Shown here: in pieces, positions 10,821 to 22,638 of the stretch
How the letters are laid out: every line of letters begins with the position of its first letter
Position numbering within the stretch: the stretch's first letter is position 1
DNA from: Pleurostoma richardsiae
Taxonomy: Eukaryota; Ascomycota; Sordariomycetes; Calosphaeriales; Pleurostomataceae
Reading direction: 5' to 3'
Assembly (NCBI GenBank): GCA_030052745.1
Contig: JANBVO010000005.1
Span: 806,001-870,000, forward strand
DNA length: 64,000 nucleotides
Translations under genes and position numbers: made by a program
The notes under the pieces: generated by a model
What the model was told of the DNA's origin: nothing
Database searches by the model: none
The model's input: the letters and a program-made list of their open reading frames with translations, nothing else

Positions 10821-13800
10821 CTACCGGCCAGCCGCATGAGGCCGGGAGCTCGCCATCTCGCCGTAGCGCCCACGGTGCTGCGTCGTGTCGTACGCCTGGA
10901 TGACGCGAGTCTGGCTTTCGTCGGCCGCCGAGAAGGCATAGCCGCGCTGCTTGCGCATACGCTGCACTTGCCGGACCTTGCGGATGGCCTTCTGGAACTG
11001 CTCCATCCTGTTGAAGAGTCACAAGGTTAGCTCATGGAACAGAGGCTCGCGGCAACTAAAGATGCCAAAGACGGTAGATCATAACTTACCGAGGTCGGTA
11101 GTCCTGGATATTGTACTTCTGGATCTCCTGAATGTGGTGGTACGTCTGCGGCCGGTACATCCGCTTGATGTACTTCCAAGCGAAGTCACGGAGCAGGCAC
11201 AGCACGGCAAGGACAACCGTCTGTAGCCAGAAGACCGGGCTCGTGAAGAGGCGAGGCACCAGCCCGTGATACTCCTCCGAGAAGTTGAGCATCGGGGCTA
11301 CCGTGGCATACACGGCGATGAACACGTACCAAATAGCCATGCTGCCGGGGATGGCGATGACATGGTACTTGGTCCAGTTGTTCGTTACGAGGGCGGCCTT
11401 GCCGAGGACGGTCAGGAGAACAGCTCCGTAAAGAGCGGTGCCCCATACCCAATGCCCGGCGGTCCGGCCGTCGCTCTGTATCAGATCCCCGTACCAGAAT
11501 AGCTCGGCGCCGATGTAGAGGATGAGGGAGTGGTATACAGCTGTGATGATCCACGAAGCGAAGGTCCTGATCCTGAAGAAAGTGTTCTGCTGCCCGAGGG
11601 TATACAGCTGCGGGTATCTGTCCAGGAGTCGCGCCGAGATGAACTGGTCGAGGATACCCATCGCCAGCGGAGGCAGAACAGTGTAGAAGACGTTGTAGAA
11701 GGCAAGAGTCCAGGACTCGTAGATGACCTCACCGGAGAAGACGTTTTGGAACGTATACTGTGCCTCGTCAGCTTTCATCCATCACCAACTATCTGTTATA
11801 GTGCCCGCTTAGACAGGAATTGCTTACCCAGAACTGCGTTAGATAGAGCGTGATGTTCTTGTAGAAGGAGAACAAGATCGTCTTGCTCACTCGGTGGTAA
11901 CTCCAAGCGCCGTGGACAAGGAGCAGCTTGCGAAGATATCGGAACTGCCCGATCGAGACGTCTGCACTCCGTGCTGCCTGGAGACCCTCCATGCCGCTGA
12001 TGCCAACGCCAATGTGGGCGGCTTGAATCATCGACACGTCGTTCGCTCCGTCGCCTATAGCGAGAAGGATGGACTGCTTCTGGTATCGCTTGACCAGTTT
12101 CACCACCAGTGCCTTCTGCAGCGGCGAGACACGACAGCAGATGACGGCCTTGCACATGACTGCTAGGTCGAGGAACAGTTTCTCCATGTCCTTCTCCAGG
12201 GCGTAAGTTAGCGATTTGCCATCAATGACCAGGGCCAGCGTCTCCGTCTCAATCGTCCCGTCGCCTTGCGTTCGTATCGCATCGAGCTTCTTCTGGATGT
12301 TGTCGCGAGTGGCCACCGCGGTCTCTTCATTGATTATGAGAAGCATCATGTCCTCGCTGAGGAGCTTGCAACTCATGCCGATGTTGATGGCTGTCTCTTG
12401 CCGGTCTCCCGTCAATACCCACACCTTGATACCCGCCTGTTGAAGTGTGTGGATGGTCTCCGGTACGCCGTCCTGGAGGCGATCCTCAATGGCTGTCGCA
12501 CCAAGCAAATAGAAGTCATGCTCAATAAGCTCCGCAGCCTTGTCGAGCTCATCCGCTCTGTTTCCTCCAACCGTCACCTGTGCCTTGTCGTAGATAGCGT
12601 ACCATTCCTGGAACTCCTGCTCCGGGATCTCGCGCATGGCTAGACACAGGGTGCGGAGACCTTCGGACGCATAATCTTCCAGGTGTCGCAGTGTGGCCTC
12701 GACGTGCGGATTGTTCTCATTCAGCCGCTCCAAGATGACAGTGTCCGCACCCTTGGTATAACAACGGAGTTTGCCGTCCGGGCAGCGATAGATTGTCGAC
12801 ATACGCTTCCTGGTGGAGTTGAACTCGCAGACGGCAAGGAGTTCGTACTCATACTCCTGGCCCTCAACCTCAATCATGACCGAGCGAGGCTTCCGGGCCG
12901 TGAACTTGTAGCCTAGTGAGACCGCGCCCTCGACCAGAGCACCTTCGTCGGGCGAGGCGGCCTGATACTTGATCTTCCCGCCTTTCTCTTCCTCCCTTTC
13001 CGGAATGACCGTGTGGCAAGTTGCCAGCAGGGCAAGGAAGTGTTCTATGGCTGGCGCGCTCTCATGAGACTTCAGGTTCTGTTGGAGTGTCTTGAAATCG
13101 TGGACACCGACTTCGATACCGTCTTCGATGGTCGCCCTGCGGTCTTCCGGGACTTCGTCCGCATACATGATGCCCGCAATGGAGCACTGCTTGAATTCCA
13201 TCTGGTTACAGGTGAGGGTTCCTGTCTTGTCTGAGAAGACATACTCAACCATCCCGAGTTCCTCGACCAGACTGGATGTTCGGCAGTTTGCCGGGGTATC
13301 GGTCTTGTCGTAATAGATATCCAAGTCATCGTTGATAAGAATTCCGTGCCAGTATTTCACCAGCTCCATGGTAACAAAGAGGGAGATGGGCACCAAGGCG
13401 GAGAACAGGACCCAGTACGTGACCATGTCTTTGGCAAAGGTCTGAGCCACTTCACCGACGGTACTGGTAGAGGTGAGCATGAGGTAGGAGAGCCCATCGC
13501 CTTCAACTTTCCGCTGGACAAGATCGCCGACCGTGCAAATAACGCTGAGGACTAAGAGGATCCCCACCAGCATCAAGACGAGCATGTTCAATTGTCGCTC
13601 CACCTTGGTCCGCTTGATAGGAGCCGCGGTGGCATTGCGCATCAGTTTCGTCTCGTGACCAGTAAAGACCACAACGCCGTGGATCCAGGGGGTGTTTCGA
13701 AGAGTCGCACCACGAAGCAAAAGCTGTTCAGGGTTCAAAGGTAGCTCCTTCTCCCCGCCTCCTGCTTGCATGGTCAAGGTAGCTTCGTACGTATACAAGC

Positions 13801-15037
13801 TGCTGTTCGGTTGCTCCGAGCGGATGCGTCCACCTAATCTGCTCAGCTCGCTGGAGCTCACCATTTGTGCCGTCTCAGGGATACCCTGCTTGATCTTCAA
13901 GTTGGTCTCTCCGTCAAGGTTGGCTGTCTCGATATAGCAGAGACCCTCGGGCTCGGAACTCGCCAGCAAGACCAAGTCAGCAGGGAACGGTTCCTCGGAT
14001 TCGACTCGGACAATATCGCCAACGGCCACATTTATCCACTTCGTCTCGGTGAACGATGACCCTCTCAGCACCCGCGCCTTCGACAAATTCAGAGACTTGT
14101 CGGCTTGCTTTCTCCGGTAATCTTCCACCAGCTCCTTTCCGGCAGAAACCATCAGGACGACTACGAGGGGCCCAATTGTGGTGTATCTGTTCGTCGGCGA
14201 CAGACCGGGGATCTGTTGAAGGGCGGCGGTGAAGAGGAAATATATATTGGCGAACTTGGAGAACTGCTCGAACAGGAATTTCGGGAGGAAGGTTGCGGCG
14301 TTGTACTTGGCAGTAGAGATGTGGTTGTCGACGTACTTGTTCGCAGCATTCGCCGGCGGGTTGTTTAGATGGATAATGCGAGGTCCTAATGTTGACGGAT
14401 CCGGCTTCCCCCGCCCAAAGCCGAACTTGAAGTTGCCCATGTCGAACCTTCCGGTGGACTTCTTCTGCTGAGCCTCCGGCTCGGGTCTATTTGAATCTGT
14501 CCGTTGCGCGGCAGGTTCGGTCAATGGCAGATCCATCTCCGAGTATCCCTGGCCCATTCCCAGCATGTTCTTAGCCCTACCCAAGAAACCGCCTCCCAGT
14601 CCGAGGATGCTGTTCCTCTGCCGCGCATTCTGGCGCCCCGCGATGTCGGCGCCGCCTGCTGATGGCCCGCCGCCATGTTGGTAGTAGGACTGGCCGTCGT
14701 CGGGGAAGTCGTCGAAGTCGTCTGCATATCTCTGGTAGTTGCCTAGGTCCGAGCCCTGGCTGTACTGTCTATCTCCGCCTTCCATATACGGTCCGCGTGG
14801 CCTGGAGAATGAGGTCGTCGAACTGCCGGGTTGCGGCGCCGCGGACGGCCGTCCTGTTGAGCCACCGCCGACGAAGTCATCGTAGGAGACGGAGGGTCGG
14901 GGTTGGGATTCGTCGTGGTCGAGTGTGTATGTTCTGAGTAGGTCGTCGTCATTGAGGTCAGACCTCTGGCCGCCATTGTAGATTGGCTGGTCGTTGTCGA
15001 GGTCGAGCAGCAAGTCGTTCCGCGACCTTCCAGCCAT
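10821..15037 (-). CDS. DRS2: P4-type ATPase, phospholipid flippase (DRS2 type)
   Basis: Three exons (15037-11828, 11757-11090, 11007-10821) give 1,354 residues. The enzyme flips aminophospholipids to the cytosolic leaflet, in yeast at the trans-Golgi/endosome with a CDC50-type partner. Visible features: a disordered acidic N-terminus of about 200 residues; the P4 signatures LQQIPG (near 275) and DGETNLK (near 375); PISL in TM4 (near 550); the phosphorylated DKTGTLT at 603-609; a TGD motif; and GDGANDVSMIQ. The last transmembrane helices lie in exon 2. The short last exon carries a basic segment and GYAFS, the C-terminal autoinhibitory motif known from yeast Drs2, so regulation is probably kept. 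Introns are 70 and 82 bp with GTAAGC/GTAAGT donors. The start ATG fits an N-terminus typical of fungal DRS2. It is divergent from the CRIPT gene. Confidence 0.95.
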
Positions 15038-16100
15038 GCCGGGCGCTGGTTGCGTGGCGCTTGGAGGCGATCAGTGTCACGAAGCGACCGTTGCCGGCAT
15101 CCGGAGAGAGCGGGTTACGATGCGGTAAGAGCGGTCATCAAGGGGGAGGGTGATGGAAATCGTAGCGTGCAGGTTTCGTGCGATGAACAGGAAGCCGAGA
15201 GAGAGGTGAGAGAGGCCGTGTAACGAGCTGAATTGAGGGTGACGAGGTGGTTCGGGATGCTGTGCACAGCCTCACGCTCTTTTTCTGGTTGGGTGCACGT
15301 TTGGTAGGATTACGCTGCACGCTGGCTGTTAGTGGGTGCGAAGCTCGAGGTCCTGAAACATGGCGCGTGATTGGTGGCAGCGCCGTTGAATACGCAGTGC
15401 TCCGTACTAAGTAAAGGTATTAAGGTACCTCCGTCAGCACCCGCGTCCCACTGTCAGATCGTCCCGCCTCAACGTCTCGAAACATCAATGGGGATGTTCA
15501 GGCAAAGCACGCGGAAAAAGGTAGACTGTGACTTGCACAAGGTCGTCAGTACGTACACCACATACTAAGAACCACGAAGTGAGCATATCGTCCCTGGTAC
15601 TTGCTGTTACGATTGTACAGAGTATCTGCTCCAAGTAAAAGTCAGAGCTGTCAATCACCATGGGACTCTTGCGCCACAGGCAGACATGACGAAGCCCCCC
15701 GTATTCCCAGAATACATCAATCTGCAGTAAATTGCCCCTGAAAATGCACATGGCACTTGGCTCTTGCAGGTCGCCTACTGCCTATGGGAGAGGTCGAGGT
15801 TGGACTGCTAAGTGGATACATTCAAACGACGGCTAGGCCGTGCCAAATTCCAGCAAATGGCTGTGTACCTCCCTAAGCAGCAGCCACTTAACCCGCCTTC
15901 CTGGCGCGCCTCGTAATGACGCGCAAGGCCCCCTTCGCCTCATTCAGCCATCCCATCTACCTACATATCTATCTATCCACCAGCATCCACCAGCCCCCTC
16001 AGCCTCGCGATATCCAGCCGGCGCCACACCAGGTAGAGACAAGGATAACCAAGCGGGTTCATCTAGCAGAGTCTCGATTAGGTGGGAGAAACAAGCCACC
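15038..16100. other. Divergent promoter region (flippase / CRIPT)
   Basis: About 1.06 kb between divergent starts with no coding signal. It contains a TAAGGTACC-type word near 15420 and a T/A-interrupted pyrimidine tract (about 15945-15985) just before the CRIPT leader. Both promoters should lie here. Confidence 0.5.
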
Positions 16101-16610
16101 ATGGTCTGCGCAAAGTGCCAGAAGCTCTCCAAGGGCACCACCCTCGCCACTCCGGCCGTCAAGAAGAAGAGCGAGATGTACTACGGCTCCCCCGCGTCAG
16201 CCTCGTCGTCCAGCCGTGGCAGCGGCGGCGCGACCAAGTCGGCGACGCTGGGCCAGACCGGCATCGGCAAGAGCAAGCTGCTCTCCAAGAACGCAAAGAA
16301 CCCGTACGCCCAGTACTCAAGGTGAGTTCATCCCCCGATGGGGACCCATCCAAGCAAATTAGGCCGTGCTAACTATGACCCCCCCCTGGTAGCTCATGTC
16401 AGAAGTGCAAGACCAAGATCGCCCAGGGGCACAGCTACTGCCAGAAGTGCGCCTATCAAGCTGACCGTATGTTTATCTCCTCCCCTCCCCTCTCTCCATG
16501 AATTTGCGAGCTGATGGACAACCCCAGTCTGTGCCATTTGTGGCAAGGCGAACACCAAGTCCAAGACATCAGCGCCAGTCATATCAGGCCAGAAGTTCTC
16601 CCTGAAATGA
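16101..16610 (+). CDS. CRIPT-family small zinc-binding protein
   Basis: Three exons (16101-16321, 16393-16466, 16528-16610) encode 125 residues. The N-terminus MVCAKCQK and the C-terminal half (CQKCKTK, YCQKCAY, CAICGK) form the paired CxxC motifs of CRIPT, a small protein named for PDZ binding in animals and also linked to the minor spliceosome there. The middle is a Ser/Gly/Lys-rich linker. Introns of 71 and 61 bp have GTGAGT and GTATGT donors. The ATG lies in a good fungal context (CCACCATGG). A fungal role has not been inferred from the sequence. It is convergent with PAN1. Confidence 0.9.
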
Positions 16611-17392
16611 AGCGCCTCCAGGCCACCGGAGGAGCAGGTATTCTTGGCGGATCGTCCGCTCTTGATGATGGCTCTGATGAAAGCGATGGCTTCATCGCTC
16701 TCTGACGATGCAGCGTGCCGTGAATGGCCTCCCACAAACACTGGGACACGACGACGTAGTATATCTTTCTCATCTCATGAATATGACGACGATCTGGTAT
16801 GCATGCGTTATACCAAAGACGTAGGGCTAGATGGCAGCGTAATACGACGGCAGAGACTGGGCAAGGGAAGTCTTCAGATCGCACGGAGAAGGTTTAGAGG
16901 CCATGTCTGGGCTCTCTCTTGGGGGGCGGAGGCGTTATTGGATTGCACCCGTCTCCTAGAACCGTTTGTGAAGCGGCAGCAGACTTGCATTTTAGGAGTT
17001 CAGGATCGATTCATATTACAGGTGTAGGCGGCTGCGAGACCAACTTCCAGGGCATATCATATTCAATGTACATTATTTCTCCAAAGCATATCCAGCATCA
17101 CACCAGCGCGTAAGTGTTCAAGAAGTACAAGAGAGTAGGAAACACCATCACATATGTGTCTAGTGCATGTGCCAACTGGGACCGGTTAAAACATGTTTCT
17201 ACATACAGCTCGACGTCACCACATCTCGCTACATCGACTACCTATCTAACAACAGGGCAAAGGGGGCGAAAGGAAACGACAACAAGAGACACAATCTGTC
17301 AACTACCTCAGAAGATCTTTCTTATCCATAACAGCTCTCTATGGCCCGATAGTCGAGCATTTATACTAGAAGAGCGAGCTAAGCGGCAAATC
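16611..17392. other. Convergent 3' region (CRIPT / PAN1)
   Basis: About 780 bp between two stop codons, lower in G+C toward PAN1. No coding signal; presumably the two 3' UTRs. Confidence 0.5.
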
Positions 17393-20300
17393 TTAATCCA
17401 GAACGCGTCCCGCCACGGCAGCTCCGCTCTTATCCTTAGTGACCGTCTTCCGGAGCGATCTGCCCGCCTGGATCTCGCCCAGGAAACCAGAAGGTCGGCC
17501 TCCGGGAGGAGGTGCCGGCAAGTCAGACGCAGCGGGCGGCGGAGGCGGTGGTGGTGGTGGCGCCATACCCGGGGCGCCGGGTGGCGGCGGCGGAGGCGGC
17601 GCAGCTGGAGCGCCCGTGGGTGGCATGGGAGGCGGCGGCGGCGGAGGGGATCCAGCCGGGCCAGTGGGGGGCAGAGGAGGAGGAGGCGGTGCCGCCGCAG
17701 GGGTAGGGGCAGGGGATGCGGGCGTCTCAGGAGCAGTTACGATAGGAGAGCTCGCAGTTGGGGAAGCAGTCGACTTGTCTCCGGTAGCGGACAAGGGACG
17801 AGGAGGTCCCATTGTGCCGAAAAGAATCGATGCGAGCGCAGCCGCGCTGGTGCCACCGGGCCGATCGTCGTCCGACTCGTCCTCGTCTTCCTCCTTATCA
17901 GTTCCCCATCCATCGTCATCCGGACGCTTTCGAGAAACCGGTCCAGTCGGAGTGGCAGCAGGAGCGGCCTTGCTCTCCTGGGTCATCCGGTGGAAGGGGT
18001 TAGTGGACACATCAGCTTGCGGCGGAGGCACTGGCGGGGCCGCAGGAGCGGGAGGTGCTGCCGGAGTGGAATCCGGAGACTCTGATGACTGGGACAGCAT
18101 CCGGAAATAGGGGTTACGGCTCTCACTGTCAGTAGGTGGGCTTGTCACAGAAGGCGGCGATGCTGAAGGAGCTGCTGGTGGGAGCGGCGGCGGTGTAGCA
18201 GCTCTTGGTGGCTCCAGCTCCTGGCTTCCGATCTGGCTGCCGCCCAGTGTTGGAGTCGACGCCTGCGGCGTGATCTGCTGAGGACCCTCATCATCAGATG
18301 AGCTGTCTTCGTCGTTCATGGCCTCCAGCTGACGTTGAAGCTCTTCTTCCCTCTTGCGTGCCGCTTCGATCTCGGCACGTCTAGCAGCAAGCTGCTTCTC
18401 CTTCTCCTTGGCTTCCGCCAGAGCTGCCTTCTTCTTTCGCTTCTCTTCTTCCTTCTTGAGCTTTCCTTGACGGACCTGCTCTTCAAGGGCCTTCAAACGA
18501 GCCTCCGCAGCTGCACGCTCCTTTGCTAGCTCGTCCTCCTGCTCTCTAGCGCTTTCCCTACATGATCATTAGTATGACGGTTTGCTTCAACGGGGGCATC
18601 GGATTCAAGACGTACTCCATGGCCTCGGCGGCACGCTGTTGTTGCTCGCGTTCCCTCGCGAGACGCTCCTCCTGTGCCTTCTTTGCAGCTTGTTCTTCCT
18701 CAGCCTTTCTGGAAGCCTCTCGGTCGTTTTGACCAGCGCCCTTCCGGCTAGGCGGCGGCGGTGGCGGCTTGGCCTCGATCTTGGGAGACTGCACTGGAGG
18801 GGGGACGCCCATCTCATCGGCAAGTCGAGCTTGACGCTCTGCTTCACGGCGTGCGTCCTCTTCCTCAGCCTGGCGGAGCTTCGCCGCCCGTTCAGCGCGC
18901 TCACGCTCCAGCCTCTGGGCAGGGGTCTCTCCAGACTTTGTAGGAGCCCTGATGCCAAGGGCCGCAAGCCGCTCTGCCATGCGCTGCTCAGCTTGTTGTC
19001 TGATGAAAGCAGCGCGCTCCTCCGGAGTCTTGTACGACGAGTAAGAGCCTCCTCCGGTAGAAGCTGCAGTGGAAGGAGGAGTGGCAGTGCGAGATGATGG
19101 AGAGGCAGGGCTATCGTGACGTGACGATACTGGCAATTCTGCCTTGACGGGTGGCTCCGTTGTAGACGGGCCGGCACCCCGGCGTTCCTGCGTTCTAATA
19201 CGCGCTGCGCGGCTGGAACGCTGGAGGTCAAATATGAAGTCTCTGACCTCGTCTTCGACACCAAGCGCATCCTCCCATCGGCGTTTCTCATGCTCGTTGC
19301 TCGAGTCAGGGGCGCCCTCCTTGAGGCTGTCTTCGATACCGTGGGCGAAGTCGCGCACGCTATCTTCGACGTCTCGTACCATGCGTTCATTGTTCTCCTT
19401 CTCGGTTCTAACCTTGATGCTCTCTTCTTCGAGCCTCCTAGCCGCATCGCCATCGTCACCGGGAACTTCTATCTTCTCCCCCCTGAGCGCGGCGGCACGC
19501 TGCTGCATCATTGCCTTGGCCCGAGCCTTCAGGCGGTCGGATTCAGTGACAGCACCGCCCGGGCCTGTGCCAACGATAGCTGCTGCAGCGCTTCCAGGGT
19601 GCGCCCTAGCATCTTTGAGGCGGAAGAGCTCAAGTCGCGCTTCGGCGATAGCTTTCTCCGTCTTCCTGACCTGTGATGCCAAGTCGGGAATCTTGTCAGT
19701 CAGGTTCTGCAGCTGTCGCTTCAAAGCTCGACGCTCAGCATCCGAACCTCCACTCGCAAGAGAAGCATCGGGGTGAGCATCGATCTCCTCCTGAATTCTT
19801 CTGATGCGCCGATAAAGCTCCTCGGCTTCTCTACGGTCGCGTCTATCCAGGATATCGTCCTCCTCTGCATTCTTCTCGTCATTGAAATCCATCGCATCGA
19901 GGAGAACCTGCTTCTCTCTGATCTTCTTTCTCAGCTGGTCGAGAGTCATTTCATCATTTGAGGTGACCGATGAAGGCGACTCCGGACGAGGAGATCCATT
20001 CCCGATCCGACGACGAGCGCTGGATCTGTAGCCGACTGCGTCGTCGTTATTCTTGAAGACAGTCGCGTCCTTACGAGCAGCACCAGTTCCACCCGCGGCG
20101 CCTCGGAAAGAATGGCTCTTGAGGTAGCTGACACCAGTCCTCTGAGGCAGCAGCGCAGCACCTGAGTTCTTCCGGTAGTCAGACTCCTGGTGCAACAGGT
20201 TCTTGATTGCGCCAATAGATTCAGACAGATTCCGCGTAGAAGGAGGCACCAGCTCCGCCGGGAGCGAGTTAGGAATGGGGTAGCCATTGAGCTTCCGGTA

Positions 20301-21940
20301 TATCAAATGCATAGCGACCGCAAACTCGTCCAGGTTAAGGCGACCCTTGTTGCCTTGGTCGGCCAAAGTCCAGACGCGTTCCAAATCAGACTTATCCAGT
20401 CCACTCTGGCCAAAGATCTCAATGGCTTGGTCACCCCCAATGAACCCCTTGTTCAAGCCATCCCAGGCTCTGAACAGAGCGTCGTATCTTGTCTTCTCAT
20501 CCTTTGTAATAGCCCAAGGGATCACAGCATTGCCCTGTAATCCAGCCGTAGTATAACTCTGCTGCTCGCGACCCTGCTGAGGCATCATCTGGGCCTGCAA
20601 CGCGTCAATATTCGGCAGTCCAGATGCCGGAGTGTTTACGAGACCCCATTGGCCCGGTCGTCCAGTGGGCTGCGCATTCAGCGGTGCAACCATGGACCCA
20701 GGCCCACCGCCGAACCCTGTGGGCATCGGCGGCATCGGAGGCCGTGGGCCAGTATAGCCAGTTGGCTGAGGGTTGACCCCGGGAAAGCCAGTCTGTTGAG
20801 GTTGCAAACCTGTTGGCTGAAAGCCCGTAGGCTGCGAAAGGAATCCAGGCTGCTGCGTCGGGAAGCCGGTCATCTGGGCCTGCAGAAGCTGAGAGTTGGA
20901 CGGCTGAGGCTGCGGGTGCTGGATCGTCGGAGGGGTGGCTGTATTCTGCCGCACATTGAAGTCTGGGACGTTGCTCGCAGGGCCTGAGCTGCTTCCACCC
21001 TCCTCGACTATGCTGAAATTGATGATATCCACCATGCTGGACACTTCATTCTTGATGTTCTCGGGGAGGGTCGATGGAAGCGACTTCCCCGTCAGTTTCA
21101 GATTGCACAAGTACATCGCAAGGGCGAATTCTGGGAAATGGAGCTGTCCCGAGCGAGTAGTGTCGGCAAGCGTCCTGGACAGAAAAAGTTAGCCCGAGTA
21201 CGGTTGCAAGTCTGCTGGGATCTGCCATTCAAGTAAACATACCATATGTGGGACAGAGAATCGCCATCCAGCCTGGACCTCATCAGTAGATCTCTGGCTT
21301 TCTCTCCAGTCATGGTCGTCTGCGAGTCGCCAACAGCAGATTTGAAGAGCGTCTCGAACTTGGCCTGGTCTTGGGCGGTGATGAAGGACAGTCGGATGTT
21401 CGGGATCTTGTTGACCTGCTTCTCGGCTCTCCGGCCCTTGGGCTTGGGCGTTCCACCCGTCTGGAAAGACGCCGCCATCTCGGTGAAGCCCGTCGGCTGT
21501 GGTTTCTGAACCGGAGCTGGCGGCGGGGCAGACACTTGTGGAGGCTGCGGAGGAGCGGAAGCGAACGGACTCGGCTGTTGCTGCTGCTGTTGCTGGAACT
21601 GCTGCTGGAACTGCTGCGGGATAGCTGGCACCGGAGGAGCACCGGTCTGGAAGCTTTGCTGCTGGGGAGCCTGCCCGGGGAAGCCTGTATATTGGGCCTG
21701 GAGCTGGCCAGGTCGTTGCAGGCCGGTCGGCTGTGGCTGCACGCCGGGGAAGCCGGTATACTGCTGCTGCATAGGAGCGGGCTGTCCGAAGCCGGTAGGC
21801 TGGGGAGCGAAGGGACTTGGCTGCTGCTGCTGCTGACCGGGCTGCTGGCCAGCGCCCAGATTGAAGGAGCCTCCATATTGCTGGGGACCGGGCCGCAGGC
21901 TGTTGTTGCCGCCGAGGAACGAGTTCGAACCGGAATACAT
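17393..21940 (-). CDS. PAN1: PAN1 actin/endocytosis scaffold
   Basis: Three exons (21940-21243, 21174-18616, 18557-17393) give 1,473 residues. PAN1 assembles the endocytic coat and activates Arp2/3-driven actin growth at the plasma membrane. In order: a Gln/Pro-rich N-terminus with many Q-x-T-G repeats (targets of Ark1/Prk1-type kinases in yeast); EH domain 1 (about 187-280) crossed by intron 1; a second QxTG-rich linker; EH domain 2 (about 447-545); a long charged coiled-coil region (about 620-1,150); and a poly-Pro C-terminus followed by a WH2-like actin-binding segment ([16 protein letters not shown]) close to the end. Introns are 68 and 58 bp. The start ATG gives [11 protein letters not shown], the usual fungal PAN1 N-terminus. 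Length is normal for the family. It is tandem with the methyltransferase gene upstream. Confidence 0.95.
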
Positions 21941-22638
21941 GGTGCGCAAATAAGCGGATGACGACGCTGGAGAGGAAATGAGGCACGGGGCTCTCGGAGC
22001 GATAAGAGCTCCTCAATCGCGCGTGAAAAGAGCAGCAATAAGGAGGGGAATGGGAATCACAGGAGGAGGAAACGCTTTCACTCGATAGAGATGGAGGCAG
22101 CAACGGAAGCCGTGATGACGACGCTCACGAGGCGCTGACCATGCTCTTCACGAATGGGAGCTGCAAGTTGGCGGTTTGGCTGGTAATTGTTAGACAAGGC
22201 AGACGGGAGTGCTTTTGGCTCGCACCTTGGTTGGTGTAGAAGCACGGACGCCGTGCAGCCCATGGCGTATCAGCTTATCGCCGAAGTTTAAGCGGACTCG
22301 ACCCAATTGAGTTGCACTCACTCACACGGCCGCACTAACAAATTCGACGCATTTATCCCCCTGTAGATGTTATGGGTTTGGTTAAGGGGCGCCTTAACTT
22401 GATATTAATCCTTCATCGCCATACAGGGCACAACTGTCAATCGTCGCTGAGCTACCTAATAATGCGGAGCACGACTTCATCTCTTTCAACCCTTTGTGGG
22501 TCTGAGTCTACAGCCGTTCCCGCTTCCCGGAACCTCGTACAAGTCACATCTGGGTTCTACAGCACCTATTCCTCCAGCTTAAGACACTTAGATGACCTTT
22601 GACACAGGGGCATGAATCAATACTGGCTCTCGGGTGGT
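21941..22638. other. PAN1 promoter and 3' flank of the methyltransferase gene
   Basis: About 700 bp without coding signal. On the minus strand it should hold the 3' UTR of the methyltransferase gene and then the PAN1 promoter and leader. Confidence 0.5.

Noticed and set aside
17114-18085. 323-codon plus-strand frame rich in Arg
   Set aside because: It is the antisense of the PAN1 poly-Pro C-terminus; long Arg/Gly runs are the mirror of Pro codons in GC-rich DNA.
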